The notes beneath the pieces were generated by a model that made no database searches, was not told the origin of the DNA, and saw nothing but the letters and a program-made list of their open reading frames with translations. Positions 10,053 to 19,487 of a stretch of DNA of 64,000 bases are shown one piece after another. The translations under genes and the position numbers were made by a program. The number at the start of each line of letters is the position of its first letter. The first letter of the stretch is position 1. Source of the DNA: Avidesulfovibrio sp964369685 (lineage in GTDB: Bacteria > Desulfobacterota > Desulfovibrionia > Desulfovibrionales > Desulfovibrionaceae); the NCBI GenBank assembly GCA_964369685.1, contig CAYJFB010000003.1, positions 1 through 64,000 on the forward strand, in the 5' to 3' direction.

Positions 10053-11441
10053 TTAGTAGGTCACTTTGATTACATCTCCGGGGCGGAGGGGGGTTGAGGT
10101 GTTCATGCCGTTGGCAGCCAACAGTTTTTGTGGATTGACATTGAATTTACGTGCGATGCCCCACATGGTATCACCGGATTTGACTTTATATGTTGTTGTT
10201 TTGTTGTTGGAGCGTGACGCTGTGGTGCGTTTTTTTGTTTGTGGCGGTACGAGCAAATCTTGGCCTGCATAGATGGCGTCGGAAATATGGTTAACGCGGC
10301 GCAATTCAGTGACGGATGTGCCGTTTCGGGCGGCGATTTGTGAAAGGGTGTCTCCTGATTTTATGGTATAGGTTTTCCAGTTTGCATATTTTGCATTGAT
10401 TTTGCTTAAACGGTTGGTGGCTTCAACGACGTTTTGCGCTTGACTGTGTGGCACATAGACTGTTGTTGTGACGTGTGGTGGTGAAACGCGGCGTAAAAAG
10501 GCGGCATTGTGGGCATGGAATTGTTCCCAGCTCATGTTTGCTGCTTTGGCTAAAGAGGACAGATCGGTTCCCGGTTTGAGTGAAATTTCAGCCATAGTTA
10601 CGGATTGTTGTTGAATCGGCTCAAAGCCGAGTTGTTCGAGGTTGCGTAAGACTTTGCATGCTGCAAGGAATTTGACTAAATAGTCATAATTTTCTTGAGT
10701 CATGCGGTTGGCTTGGCTGAGGGTGTGCGCGCGTTCGCGCAAAGCAAAAAAGTTGTCGACACCGGCTTCTGCCAAGCTTCGAGAAATTTTGCCCTCTCCT
10801 GCATTATATGCACTGATTGCCAAATGCCAATCCTCAAATCGTTCATGAAGTTTGGCAAGGTATGCGGCGGCAGAGTGTGTGGATTCATAGGGATCGTTTC
10901 GCTCATCGTACCAAACACTTTGTGTGAGTCCGTAGTGCTTTCCTGTACTTGGGATAAATTGCCACAATCCGGCTGCACCGGCATAGGATTTTGCTTTTGT
11001 GTTATATGTGCTTTCTATAAAAGGTAAATACGCCAATTCATCAGGAAGGCCATTGGTTTTGAGTACATTTTGAATATGTGAAAAATAGAGTGTTGCGCGT
11101 TCAACACCGACCTCAACGGTACTGCGATGGGTACGAATATATTTCTTAAATGCAAGTAAAACGTCAAGACGTTGCTTTTTCGTTAAATGTTTGTCAAAAT
11201 CACCGACAGAGTTAAATGCAGACAATTCTTTTGTTTGTAATGGAATTCCGTCTCCATGTGCCGACCATACAGTGCTTTCGCGTTGTGTTTTCGCGGAATC
11301 GGAGATTTGTACAGTTTTTGTACCACAACCAATAAGTAAAGTAATGTATACAGTACAAAAAAGAAGAGAGCACACATGACGAAAATGTAACGTCGAGAGC
11401 GCACACGCAATATTTTTTTTTCGATGGAATAAACAAAACAT
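10053..11441 (-). CDS. mltD: MltD-like membrane-bound lytic murein transglycosylase with LysM domains
   Basis: Predicted to cleave peptidoglycan glycan strands; 462 residues. A signal sequence ends in the lipobox LLIGC near residue 39, so it is probably an outer-membrane lipoprotein. The SLT domain shows the catalytic glutamate in LPFIESTY followed by AGAAGLWQFIPSTG. Two clear LysM repeats at the C-terminus (YTIKSGDTLSQIA and YKVKSGDTMWGIA), plus a weaker one before them, would bind peptidoglycan. A G-rich ribosome-binding site precedes the ATG. It is the first gene of a minus-strand run that continues into the c-di-GMP genes; whether they are co-transcribed is not clear. Confidence 0.93.
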   Translation of the reverse strand: MFCLFHRKKNIACALSTLHFRHVCSLLFCTVYITLLIGCGTKTVQISDSAKTQRESTVWSAHGDGIPLQTKELSAFNSVGDFDKHLTKKQRLDVLLAFKKYIRTHRSTVEVGVERATLYFSHIQNVLKTNGLPDELAYLPFIESTYNTKAKSYAGAAGLWQFIPSTGKHYGLTQSVWYDERNDPYESTHSAAAYLAKLHERFEDWHLAISAYNAGEGKISRSLAEAGVDNFFALRERAHTLSQANRMTQENYDYLVKFLAACKVLRNLEQLGFEPIQQQSVTMAEISLKPGTDLSSLAKAANMSWEQFHAHNAAFLRRVSPPHVTTTVYVPHSQAQNVVEATNRLSKINAKYANWKTYTIKSGDTLSQIAARNGTSVTELRRVNHISDAIYAGQDLLVPPQTKKRTTASRSNNKTTTYKVKSGDTMWGIARKFNVNPQKLLAANGMNTSTPLRPGDVIKVTY

Positions 11442-11575
11442 ACCCCCCCCTTATAGGGATAAAAATGCTTTTCTTTTTGTTTAAGATACATGAAAAAAAA
11501 ACATTCGGCAATGCCACCGTATTCTTTTTTTTTATATGTTTTATTGTTATTTCAACGTTTTATAAAGAAGGAACC

Positions 11576-12523
11576 ATGTCCTATTCTTTTTCTCGCAAAA
11601 AGTCAAAGAACAAAAAACATTCTGAGGCACCGTCTTTTACAAAATCTTCTCTCTCCACTGTCCCCAAAGCCATGAAGCCGAGAATCGAATCAAAAAAAAA
11701 TACCGAATCTGCTTTGACAGCACAAACTGAAAAACGTCTCACGCTGCCTACGCATCCTGACACAGATGATTCTGCTCAGGAACTTTTTCTTTGTGGTTAT
11801 AAGCCTGTCTTGGAATTGTTGGAGCAAGATCCCGCACGAATTGACACAGTGTATTTGCGTCGAGGGGCTCATCATGAGTCGGCAAGAGTGCTCGATTTAT
11901 GTCGTTTGGCAGGGATTCGCTTTCAGCTTTGTGACCAGCAGGAGCTTGAAAGGGTTTTGGCGCGAACAGAGCAGCGCGTGAATCATCAAGGGGTGATTGC
12001 TCGTCTTCTCGGCACGCGATTTATTGAACTTGAGGCGCTTTTATCGCAGGTGCATACGGCGCCTGTGCCATTGGTTGTGGCACTTGATCAGGTACAGGAT
12101 CCGGGTAACGTCGGCACGTTGGCACGCACGTTATATGCGCTTGGCGGAGTGGGGTTAATTGTTCCGAAACACAATGCGGCTTTTTTGGGTGTTGGTGCGC
12201 GACGTGCGGCAGCGGGGGCTTTGGAGCGTCTTTCGTTGTCTCGGGTTACGAATTTGTCGAGGAGTTTGGATATTGCTCGTGAGCATGGTTTTCAGGTTTA
12301 CGGTGCCATGTGCACATCGGAAAGTCGCAGTGTTTTTGATGTGAAGTTACACACGCCTGCGGTTTTGGTTCTTGGGAATGAAGATCACGGCATTCGCTTA
12401 CAAGTCGGTAAACGGTGTGACACGCTGTTGCACATTCCTATGATGCGTTCTTTTGACTCCTTAAATGTGGCTCAGGCAGGAGCGATATTTATTTCTGAAT
12501 TTGTCCGTCAGTATAAAATGTAA
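11576..12523 (+). CDS. rlmB: RlmB-type SpoU rRNA 2'-O-methyltransferase
   Basis: Probably methylates the ribose of a 23S rRNA guanosine using S-adenosylmethionine; 315 residues. A basic, low-complexity N-terminal tail of about 60 residues precedes a substrate-binding domain (GYKPVLELL). The SPOUT knot shows all three motifs: DQVQDPGNVGTLART, LVLGNEDHGIR and IPMMRSFDSLNVAQAGAI. The ATG at 11576 follows AGAAGGA closely; the longer frame begins in a hydrophobic, unlikely leader. It is divergent from mltD. The TrmH tRNA methyltransferase is the main alternative, but the GYKPV-type N-terminal domain favours RlmB. Confidence 0.9.
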   Translation: MSYSFSRKKSKNKKHSEAPSFTKSSLSTVPKAMKPRIESKKNTESALTAQTEKRLTLPTHPDTDDSAQELFLCGYKPVLELLEQDPARIDTVYLRRGAHHESARVLDLCRLAGIRFQLCDQQELERVLARTEQRVNHQGVIARLLGTRFIELEALLSQVHTAPVPLVVALDQVQDPGNVGTLARTLYALGGVGLIVPKHNAAFLGVGARRAAAGALERLSLSRVTNLSRSLDIAREHGFQVYGAMCTSESRSVFDVKLHTPAVLVLGNEDHGIRLQVGKRCDTLLHIPMMRSFDSLNVAQAGAIFISEFVRQYKM

Positions 12524-12654
12524 AAAAAAGAAAGAAAAAGACAGACAAATCCTATTCCTATGCTTATTTTTACATAAGAGTTTTTTCTTTTGATGAGCAT
12601 ATTGCATTTGCCGAATCTCAACTACCATGGTTCAGTAATGGAAGGAGACCTCGT

Positions 12655-13977
12655 ATGAGCGAAGCACAGTATTCGTTGACAACCCCCTACCCGATTCAAA
12701 TCGCTCGACTTGGAGCAGCCAAAATTCCTTCACCGCTCCTTTATGGGTTGCAGGGTGATGAAACCACCACACAACTTTGTTTTGATAAAGAACAAGCCGA
12801 TGAGTTTGAAACTGCACAACATGTACTTTTTGAAAGTGCAGGCCCAAGAGAGCATGTTTATTTTGATCCGGCTAAAACAAAATGCGCTATTGTGACTTGT
12901 GGTGGGCTTTGCCCGGGGCTCAATGATGTCATTCGTGCGATTGTTCTTGAAGCGTACCACATCTACAACACGCCATCCATTCTTGGTATAAAATATGGTC
13001 TTGAGGGCTTTATTCCTTCGTGTGGGCATAAGATTGTTGAGCTCACGCCAAAAAGTGTGAGTCATATTCACCAGCTTGGGGGAACGATTCTTGGTTCATC
13101 GCGCGGTCCTCAGTCGCCAGAGGCGATTGTTGATGCTTTGGAGCGTATGAATGTGAGTGTGTTGTTTGTGATTGGCGGTGACGGCACAATGAAAGCGGCG
13201 GCAAAAATTTACAATGAAATAACGCAACGTCATCTGCGGATTGCCGTCATTGGGATTCCAAAGACGATTGATAACGATATCAATTTTGTTCAACAGTCTT
13301 TCGGGTTTGATACGGCTGTAGACAAGGCCTCGGAAGCCATTCGGTGTGCGCATGTGGAAGCGACGGGCACAACAAACGGTATCGGTTTTGTAAAGCTTAT
13401 GGGGCGTGAGTCCGGTTTTATTGCTGCTCAGGCTGCTTTGGCATTGCGTGATGCCAATTTTGTGCTTGTTCCCGAGGCGCCTTTTGTGCTTGAAGGTGAA
13501 CACGGGCTGTTGCATGCCTTGGAAAAGCGTTTAAAAAATCGTGGTCATGCCGTGTTTGTGGTTGCGGAGGGAGCGGGGCAACACCTTATGGCCGAATCGG
13601 GGCGTCATGATGCTTCGGGAAACATTGTCCTTGGTGATATTGCCGAATTTCTCCCCAAGCGTATTTCTGCCTACCTGAAAGAACAAAAGATGCCTTTTAG
13701 CTTAAAAGTGATTGATCCAAGCTATATCATTCGTTCGGTGCCTGCCAATGCAAACGACAGAGTGTATTGTGGTTTCTTGGGACAGCACGCGGTACATGCC
13801 GCTATGGCGGGGCGTACAAATATGGTTGTGGCGAAAATTATGGATCGTTATGTCCATGTTCCCTTGGATCTGGTAACACGCCAACGCCGTAAAATGAGTA
13901 TCCGCTCAGCACTGTGGCGTTCGGTACTTGAATCAACGGGACAAGGCTGTATCAGCGGCATGCTCGCCGACGAGTAA
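12655..13977 (+). CDS. pfkA: 6-phosphofructokinase, long group-II type
   Basis: Phosphorylates fructose 6-phosphate to the 1,6-bisphosphate; 440 residues. An N-terminal extension of about 80 residues precedes the catalytic core, which shows GGLCPGLND, GSSRGPQ, IGGDGTMKAA, GIPKTIDND and MGRESGF. Glycine in GGDGT (where pyrophosphate enzymes have GGDD) together with lysine in PKTIDND is the combination seen in ATP-dependent members of the long-type group, so ATP is the likely donor. A strong GGAAGGAG site precedes the ATG. It is followed by a composite hairpin element. Confidence 0.93.
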   Translation: MSEAQYSLTTPYPIQIARLGAAKIPSPLLYGLQGDETTTQLCFDKEQADEFETAQHVLFESAGPREHVYFDPAKTKCAIVTCGGLCPGLNDVIRAIVLEAYHIYNTPSILGIKYGLEGFIPSCGHKIVELTPKSVSHIHQLGGTILGSSRGPQSPEAIVDALERMNVSVLFVIGGDGTMKAAAKIYNEITQRHLRIAVIGIPKTIDNDINFVQQSFGFDTAVDKASEAIRCAHVEATGTTNGIGFVKLMGRESGFIAAQAALALRDANFVLVPEAPFVLEGEHGLLHALEKRLKNRGHAVFVVAEGAGQHLMAESGRHDASGNIVLGDIAEFLPKRISAYLKEQKMPFSLKVIDPSYIIRSVPANANDRVYCGFLGQHAVHAAMAGRTNMVVAKIMDRYVHVPLDLVTRQRRKMSIRSALWRSVLESTGQGCISGMLADE

Positions 13978-14014
13978 TAAAAGACCTTTTTTTTCTTTTT
14001 CTTTTTCTTTTTTT

Positions 14015-14113
14015 CTGGGAGAGCTAAGCCCCCCCAGACCCCCCTTGTGCCGCGCTGCATGGGGAAAGCTTGTCATCGCTCTGCGCTGACGTCACTTTCC
14101 CCATGCAGCGCGG
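14015..14113 (+). repeat. Composite double-hairpin element, copy 2
   Basis: It begins 38 bases after the phosphofructokinase stop, following a pyrimidine tract rich in T. Hairpin 1 (14015-14037) pairs CTGGG with CCCAG, and a second C-run (ACCCCCC) follows. Hairpin 2 has perfect 19-base arms at 14050-14068 and 14095-14113, starting CCGCGCTGC and ending GCAGCGCGG. The 26-nt loop contains TCATCGCTCTGCGCTGAC. Confidence 0.65.
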
Positions 14114-14180
14114 TTCAAGGTTGTTCAGAGAGTCTTTGGATCCCAAAAAGTAAATAAATAAAAGGAATATAGGGAATGTT

Positions 14181-17100
14181 ATGTTATCTGAGCCGCTTCT
14201 TCGTCGTTTGCCTGCTTCTGCAGGATCGGGAAAAACATTTAAGCTTGTCTCGTTATTTCTACAGGCGTTGTCAGGATCAGAGCATGAACGCCGTGTCGGG
14301 TGTTTATTGGAGGGAGCTGCTGACAGCGCGAGTTATGCGTGGTCAGAAATTCTTGCTGTCACCTTCACAAACAGTGCTGCAATTGAAATGCGTGAGCGCA
14401 TTCTTGAGCGTCTTAAACATTTGGCGTTGCAAGACGGCATGACCTTTGATTCTGAAGATGCACCGTTTACGGCGTCAGAAGCCGCTATTTGGCTTGAAAT
14501 TCTGTTACAACGCAGTCATGTTTTGAATGTACGAACAATTGACAGTCTTGTTCAAGCTATTGTGCGTCTTTCTGCTTTGGATTTACACATTGTACCTGAT
14601 TTTGAACCCGTCTTTGAGCTTTCTGAGGCGCTTGACCCGTTATTGGACGTATTCTTTGAAGACGCACGAAAAACACTCGAAACACAAGAAACCAATGCCT
14701 ATGAAACGTTTCTGCGTGAGGCCTGTTATCAAAACTTGTTACATTCGCATGATTTTAAAGGCTTTTTGTCAAAAAATCATATTCGGAAACGTGTTATTGA
14801 ATTAGTACCGTTATTTTTACAATCTGAAGGATTGTCATTGACAAACGCAGAAGCCCTTTCCGCCTACCGTGAAAAACGATATGCCGATGTACACAATGCT
14901 GCGACAGCGATGTTTAAAGCTTTGGAAAATATTGAAGAAGGCATCAATAAAAATTTTTTAAATGCGTTAAATAAGTGTTTGAATTTGCGCCCGCCCAACG
15001 AACTGACTGCTTCTGCCATGCTCGCCAAAGCCGGTATTGAAGAATGCATCACCAAAAAATCTAAGCACCTGGTTCATGATGAACATGAAAATGCTTACCA
15101 AAACCTTTGCGACGTCGTAAAACGTTTTCAAGAATGTTTTGTCTTGATAAAAAATGGCTTACGTATGGCGCCGTATGCCGAGCTCGCCCGTCTTGTTGCC
15201 CTTGCTTTACCGGAAGTCTTAAAAACAGAAGGACGCATTCCGCAAATCCTCATGAATCGCTTGGCACAAGAAGCCCTACAGGGGCAATTTGGTTTGGCAC
15301 AATTTTTTTGCCGTTTTGGCAATCCTCTGACTCACATTTTGATTGATGAATTTCAAGACACGAATAGAGAACAATGGACAATCTTACACGCCTTGAGCCT
15401 TGAAGCGTTGGCACATGGCGGCTCCCTCACATGGGTCGGTGACGTCAAACAAGCCATTTACGGTTGGCGCGGCGGAGACGCAACACTTTTTGAACAAGTT
15501 GCTGAAGATCATGCTTTGTTACAACTGGCCAGCCGTAAGGATTTGCCTCCCCTACAAAACAATCGTCGCAGTGCGCGTGCCATTGTCGAATTCAATAACG
15601 CCGTATTCAGCCAATTGGGTAATATCAAAACAGCACACAATGTACTGAGTGTTTTATTGGGCAGTACAGCATCGCAAAGCGTGCTTGAAAAACACAGCCA
15701 CATCTTGATGCAAAGTTTTGCCAATACCAAACAACAAGCGCTCCGTGAAGGCGGTTCGGTAACCCTTGATTACCTGGAAGCAAACACCGTGGAAGCATTG
15801 GACGAACAAGTTCATGAGTTGCTTGTTGCACGCGTGTCTGACATCCTTCAAGAACATTCGGCAGGTGATGTAGCCATTCTCGTACGTGATAACAAACACG
15901 CGGCTTTGGCGGCAGATTGGCTACTGCAAGCCGGATTTCCCGTGGTGACCGAAAACAGTTTTCTTTTGGCACAGCATCCGCTGATTGTTCAACTGGTTGC
16001 CATGTTACAATTCCAGAATAATCCTCATGATGATCTGGCACTTTGGACGATTTTTGGCGGAGGACGGCTTATCCCCGAATACTGGACTTTGCAACGAGTT
16101 CAATTAACCGATTGGTTGGCTGCACGCCAACTCACAAAAAATAAGAATGAATCGCTGTATTGTATTATCCAAGAAGCGTTTCCCGATCTCTGGGAATGGT
16201 ATTTTGCACCGTTTTATGCCGAATCAGGCTTGCTCACGCCTTACGACGCTACCCAAGAAATTCTGCAACACTTTGCCGTTTGGGAACGGTATCCCGAAGA
16301 CGCGGTGTTTATTCGTCGTTTTTTGGAGGTGTTGTACCATGCGGAAACAGAAGGTAAGCGCGATCTCACAAGCTTTTTAAACTTCTGGGAAAAAGAAGGA
16401 CACAAAGAAAAAGCCCCCATGCCGTCAGGGTTAAACGCTATTCGTATTTTAACCGTTCATAAAGCAAAGGGATTACAATTCCCTGTTGTCGTGATGCCGT
16501 GGTGTGCGCCCAAAATAAAAGCGCGTGAAGAAGCGCAAGTCATCAACCTCGAGTCAGAAATACAACTTGTATCGCCTCCCTGCCCAGGAACCATAGAATA
16601 TGCACATGTAAAAGCTGAAAATGTTCGTGAAGAATTGCATTTATTGTATGTCGCTTGGACTCGTCCGGAAGAAGCATTGCATGTTTTCTTAACATCCACA
16701 TCAAAAACACAAACCGGGACTGAAGCAATACGCGTATTGCTTGATAATATTGGTTCGGGCATTGCTTTTTTTGGAAATGAAGCGCATAAGAAACAGGTTC
16801 GGTTAAAAACTGAGTGGTCTGAAGTATCATCGTTACATTCTGAACGCGTGAATATTGCAGGCCAAAGTTTGCAACTGCAACAGTCGGAAATAGGCAATAA
16901 AGAGCCGTGGCGTCCTATGTATTGGTTGCCACAGTTAAAAATATTTCGTAATCCGCTGGGTGAATTGACAGAACGTTCGGCCTTGCGCGGCACGCTTGTC
17001 CATGCTTGCTTGGAAGCGCTGACGATTACAGGTCACCCTGAACACGATGCGCGTCTTGCCGTGATACGGGGTTTGCAACACACACGCAGTGCCGATAAAG

Positions 17101-17417
17101 TCACTCCTTTTTTGCGCGCCTCTTTTGAAAACATGTTGGCGTGGTTTGCGGCTTTGCCTGAGGCAAAAAGGTGGCTACAAGAAGGATATCGTGAGCAAAA
17201 TATGCTTGATGCACAAGGAACGCTGTATCGAGTTGATCTGCTGGTTAATGAAAAAAACAGAATGCTTGTGCTCGATTATAAAACAGGGCAAAAGCGAAAA
17301 ACGCATCAGCGCAGCCTACAAGGCTATATGAGCTTACTGTGCAATGTGCAAACACTGCCTGTTATCGGTGTATTAATTTACCTTGATTTGCAAGAAATTG
17401 AATGGGTAACATCGTAG
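14181..17417 (+). CDS. addA: AddA/RecB-like UvrD-family helicase-nuclease
   Basis: Predicted to process double-strand DNA ends for recombination; 1078 residues. Walker A is ASAGSGKTFK near the N-terminus. Later motifs are ILIDEFQDTNREQW (DEXX), GDVKQAIYGWRGG, VHKAKGLQFPVVV and VAWTRPEEAL, all superfamily 1 signatures. The C-terminal region has an invariant-type histidine (GTLVHACLEAL) and LVLDYKTGQ, the PD-(D/E)XK nuclease core of AddA/RecB. The start follows AGGGA by six bases. No addB, recC or recD is beside it, so its partner must be elsewhere. The symbol is chosen by domain order; RecB is the alternative. Confidence 0.87.
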   Translation: MLSEPLLRRLPASAGSGKTFKLVSLFLQALSGSEHERRVGCLLEGAADSASYAWSEILAVTFTNSAAIEMRERILERLKHLALQDGMTFDSEDAPFTASEAAIWLEILLQRSHVLNVRTIDSLVQAIVRLSALDLHIVPDFEPVFELSEALDPLLDVFFEDARKTLETQETNAYETFLREACYQNLLHSHDFKGFLSKNHIRKRVIELVPLFLQSEGLSLTNAEALSAYREKRYADVHNAATAMFKALENIEEGINKNFLNALNKCLNLRPPNELTASAMLAKAGIEECITKKSKHLVHDEHENAYQNLCDVVKRFQECFVLIKNGLRMAPYAELARLVALALPEVLKTEGRIPQILMNRLAQEALQGQFGLAQFFCRFGNPLTHILIDEFQDTNREQWTILHALSLEALAHGGSLTWVGDVKQAIYGWRGGDATLFEQVAEDHALLQLASRKDLPPLQNNRRSARAIVEFNNAVFSQLGNIKTAHNVLSVLLGSTASQSVLEKHSHILMQSFANTKQQALREGGSVTLDYLEANTVEALDEQVHELLVARVSDILQEHSAGDVAILVRDNKHAALAADWLLQAGFPVVTENSFLLAQHPLIVQLVAMLQFQNNPHDDLALWTIFGGGRLIPEYWTLQRVQLTDWLAARQLTKNKNESLYCIIQEAFPDLWEWYFAPFYAESGLLTPYDATQEILQHFAVWERYPEDAVFIRRFLEVLYHAETEGKRDLTSFLNFWEKEGHKEKAPMPSGLNAIRILTVHKAKGLQFPVVVMPWCAPKIKAREEAQVINLESEIQLVSPPCPGTIEYAHVKAENVREELHLLYVAWTRPEEALHVFLTSTSKTQTGTEAIRVLLDNIGSGIAFFGNEAHKKQVRLKTEWSEVSSLHSERVNIAGQSLQLQQSEIGNKEPWRPMYWLPQLKIFRNPLGELTERSALRGTLVHACLEALTITGHPEHDARLAVIRGLQHTRSADKVTPFLRASFENMLAWFAALPEAKRWLQEGYREQNMLDAQGTLYRVDLLVNEKNRMLVLDYKTGQKRKTHQRSLQGYMSLLCNVQTLPVIGVLIYLDLQEIEWVTS

Positions 17418-17496
17418 ATATGTTGCGTATGAAATGTGCATTTTGATTTGCTGTTGGGGGAAACGTTTCAAGAGCGGATGTAAAATGATGATGGAA

Positions 17497-17556
17497 TAAT
17501 GCGCAGGAGAAAGGATAGTCAGAGCAAGGCGATGGCGCGCGTTCTCCTGCGCATTA
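17497..17556. repeat. Perfect 15-base inverted repeat with family-like loop
   Basis: Arms TAATGCGCAGGAGAA (17497-17511) and TTCTCCTGCGCATTA (17542-17556) pair perfectly around a 30-nt loop. Read on the minus strand, the loop contains CATCGCCTTGCTCTGAC, close to the loops of the elements at 2.9 and 14.1 kb. It lies 80 bases after addA and 70 bases before the next start. It lacks the G-run/C-run hairpin of the other copies. Confidence 0.6.
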
Positions 17557-17627
17557 CGATATCAGAAGCAATGATTTGTTTTGAACTCCTGAAGATTTTT
17601 GAAAAAAATGGTTTTAAGGAAAGTGCA

Positions 17628-19211
17628 ATGATACAACGTCTGTTTCAAAATAAAATGTGGATTGTCATCGCTTTGGGTATCGTTGTTTTATTTTTTGGCT
17701 GTGTGCGTTATGCAGAGCATTTGGCCGAGCAGGGTGTTCGTGAAATAATTTTTGAAACAGCGCACCAACTGAACGGAACAGCAGAGCTTGGCGAGGTTCA
17801 GTGCAGTATTTTGTCACGCACGTTTTCATTAAAAAATTTACAATATCATGCTGTAGAAGACACGGGGCCTGTTGATATTCGACTTGCTTTTCTCGAGTTG
17901 CAGGGCATTTCTCTGTCTTTGGTGTGGAATGTTTTTATGCAAAATATGTCTGCGTTGACAGGCATACAGGCTGTTGCTGACAACTTGACTCTGCATGAAT
18001 TGGATTTTGTGACGGATATGAATTTACATGTCGGTCATCGTGTGATCAGCGATATTCAAATGGATATGGATCAATTGAGTGAAGCTTTGGAAGAATATTT
18101 GCTTCAAAAGGATCCGACAGTATCCTTGGAAAGCCTTGTGATCAGAAGTGTGATGTATGCAGAAAGTGAAGCGTCACAGATTCGGATTCATTATGAAGAA
18201 ATACCACACATTGAAACCATCGCCACTGTCTCGCGTATTTATGAAAAGGGGTTTAACGGCGGCAGCTTTGAACGTTTGAGTGTGGAAGGTTTTGCTGCAC
18301 AAATGCAGGTTCCCAAAAGACCGCAAATGCAAATGTTGATTGAACAGGCTGTGTTTGATGAACTCACACTTTCGTCAGATGTCTTTGAAGCTTTAAAGAT
18401 GGCAGGTCGTGAACCTGAAGCGCATGCAGAATATCTTTCTCAGATTTTTTTGTCAGAAAAGCCTTTTTTAAAGAATATATCTTTAGAAAAAATTACGCTT
18501 CAACAAGAAGAACATGGAATAAAAATCGATGGTTTTTCTTTTGAAAATACCGCCACCAATCCTTTTTCCGGACACGTGACACTCACAGGTGCGCACATTC
18601 CGGTCAGTACTTTATCTCAGATCGGATATTTGGCATTGATCGGTTATGACGTGTTGCAGGTTGATGTGGATGCAGAGGTTTTTGTGCCGCATGGTTCGCT
18701 TGCCGGTGAGCAAAGCCGGCTGGGATATACGCTTGATATTACGGATATGGGTACATTTTCATTGAATATGGCGGGCTATTTTTCAAACTTGTTCTCTGCG
18801 TCCATGACTGATCGTGAATCGGATTTGTTGTCTTCTTTGACAGTCAGTTATATAGAGCGGGGTTTACTTGGACATGGCGCACGCTTTGCTTCAGCCCTGT
18901 TGGGGATGGATGCCAAAAACATGGCTGACTTTACGGTCTCTTTTGTACAGGATCTCATTGCTTCCGCAGAACCGATGCCAAGCAACACAGGAGAACAGAC
19001 ACCGGCTATAAGCGAAGAGCAAATGTCGCAAACAGCAGAACTGTTTACACAACTCAAGACGTTTATTGAATATCCGGGTACCCTAACTTTGGATTATACT
19101 CCGTTGACACCTGTGCCGTTTGAAAGTTTAGAGCATCTTAACTTGAATAGTCCCGAACTGAAACTGACAGTAACCAAAGGTGCCAAAAGTCTTGAAGCAC
19201 TCATACAGTGA
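17628..19211 (+). CDS. Unknown membrane-anchored protein
   Basis: I do not recognise this family. It has 527 residues. A single hydrophobic helix near the N-terminus (IVIALGIVVLFFG, about residues 10-25) suggests that the rest lies in the periplasm. The body is acidic, leucine-rich and without cysteine clusters; its alternating pattern would fit a beta-rich domain like AsmA or YdgA proteins, which is only a guess. I chose the ATG at 17628, with AAGGA eight bases upstream. The longer frame starting at 17499 would run through the inverted repeat there. It stands between addA and the EIIC-EAL gene with clear gaps on both sides. Confidence 0.72.
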   Translation: MIQRLFQNKMWIVIALGIVVLFFGCVRYAEHLAEQGVREIIFETAHQLNGTAELGEVQCSILSRTFSLKNLQYHAVEDTGPVDIRLAFLELQGISLSLVWNVFMQNMSALTGIQAVADNLTLHELDFVTDMNLHVGHRVISDIQMDMDQLSEALEEYLLQKDPTVSLESLVIRSVMYAESEASQIRIHYEEIPHIETIATVSRIYEKGFNGGSFERLSVEGFAAQMQVPKRPQMQMLIEQAVFDELTLSSDVFEALKMAGREPEAHAEYLSQIFLSEKPFLKNISLEKITLQQEEHGIKIDGFSFENTATNPFSGHVTLTGAHIPVSTLSQIGYLALIGYDVLQVDVDAEVFVPHGSLAGEQSRLGYTLDITDMGTFSLNMAGYFSNLFSASMTDRESDLLSSLTVSYIERGLLGHGARFASALLGMDAKNMADFTVSFVQDLIASAEPMPSNTGEQTPAISEEQMSQTAELFTQLKTFIEYPGTLTLDYTPLTPVPFESLEHLNLNSPELKLTVTKGAKSLEALIQ

Positions 19212-19487
19212 ACAACTGTTGTCTGTATATCGTTGGGTTGTTGAGATACCGATGTTTTCATGTGTTGCAGAGAAGGTCTGTATTGGTGTTTTTGCCTCAT
19301 TGTATAGAAGAGTAACTTTTTGATAAAATGAGAAACATGGTTGTTTCAGTTTTTTAATGGAGTTATTTGTTTTGCAATGAGAGATATATAATTATGAATT
19401 CAATCTTTTGAGAAAATAGTGTATTGATTGTAAGAATAGTTTTATATTTGTGTTATATACATCATAAAGCTTGTTGGTGGTTTTAAC

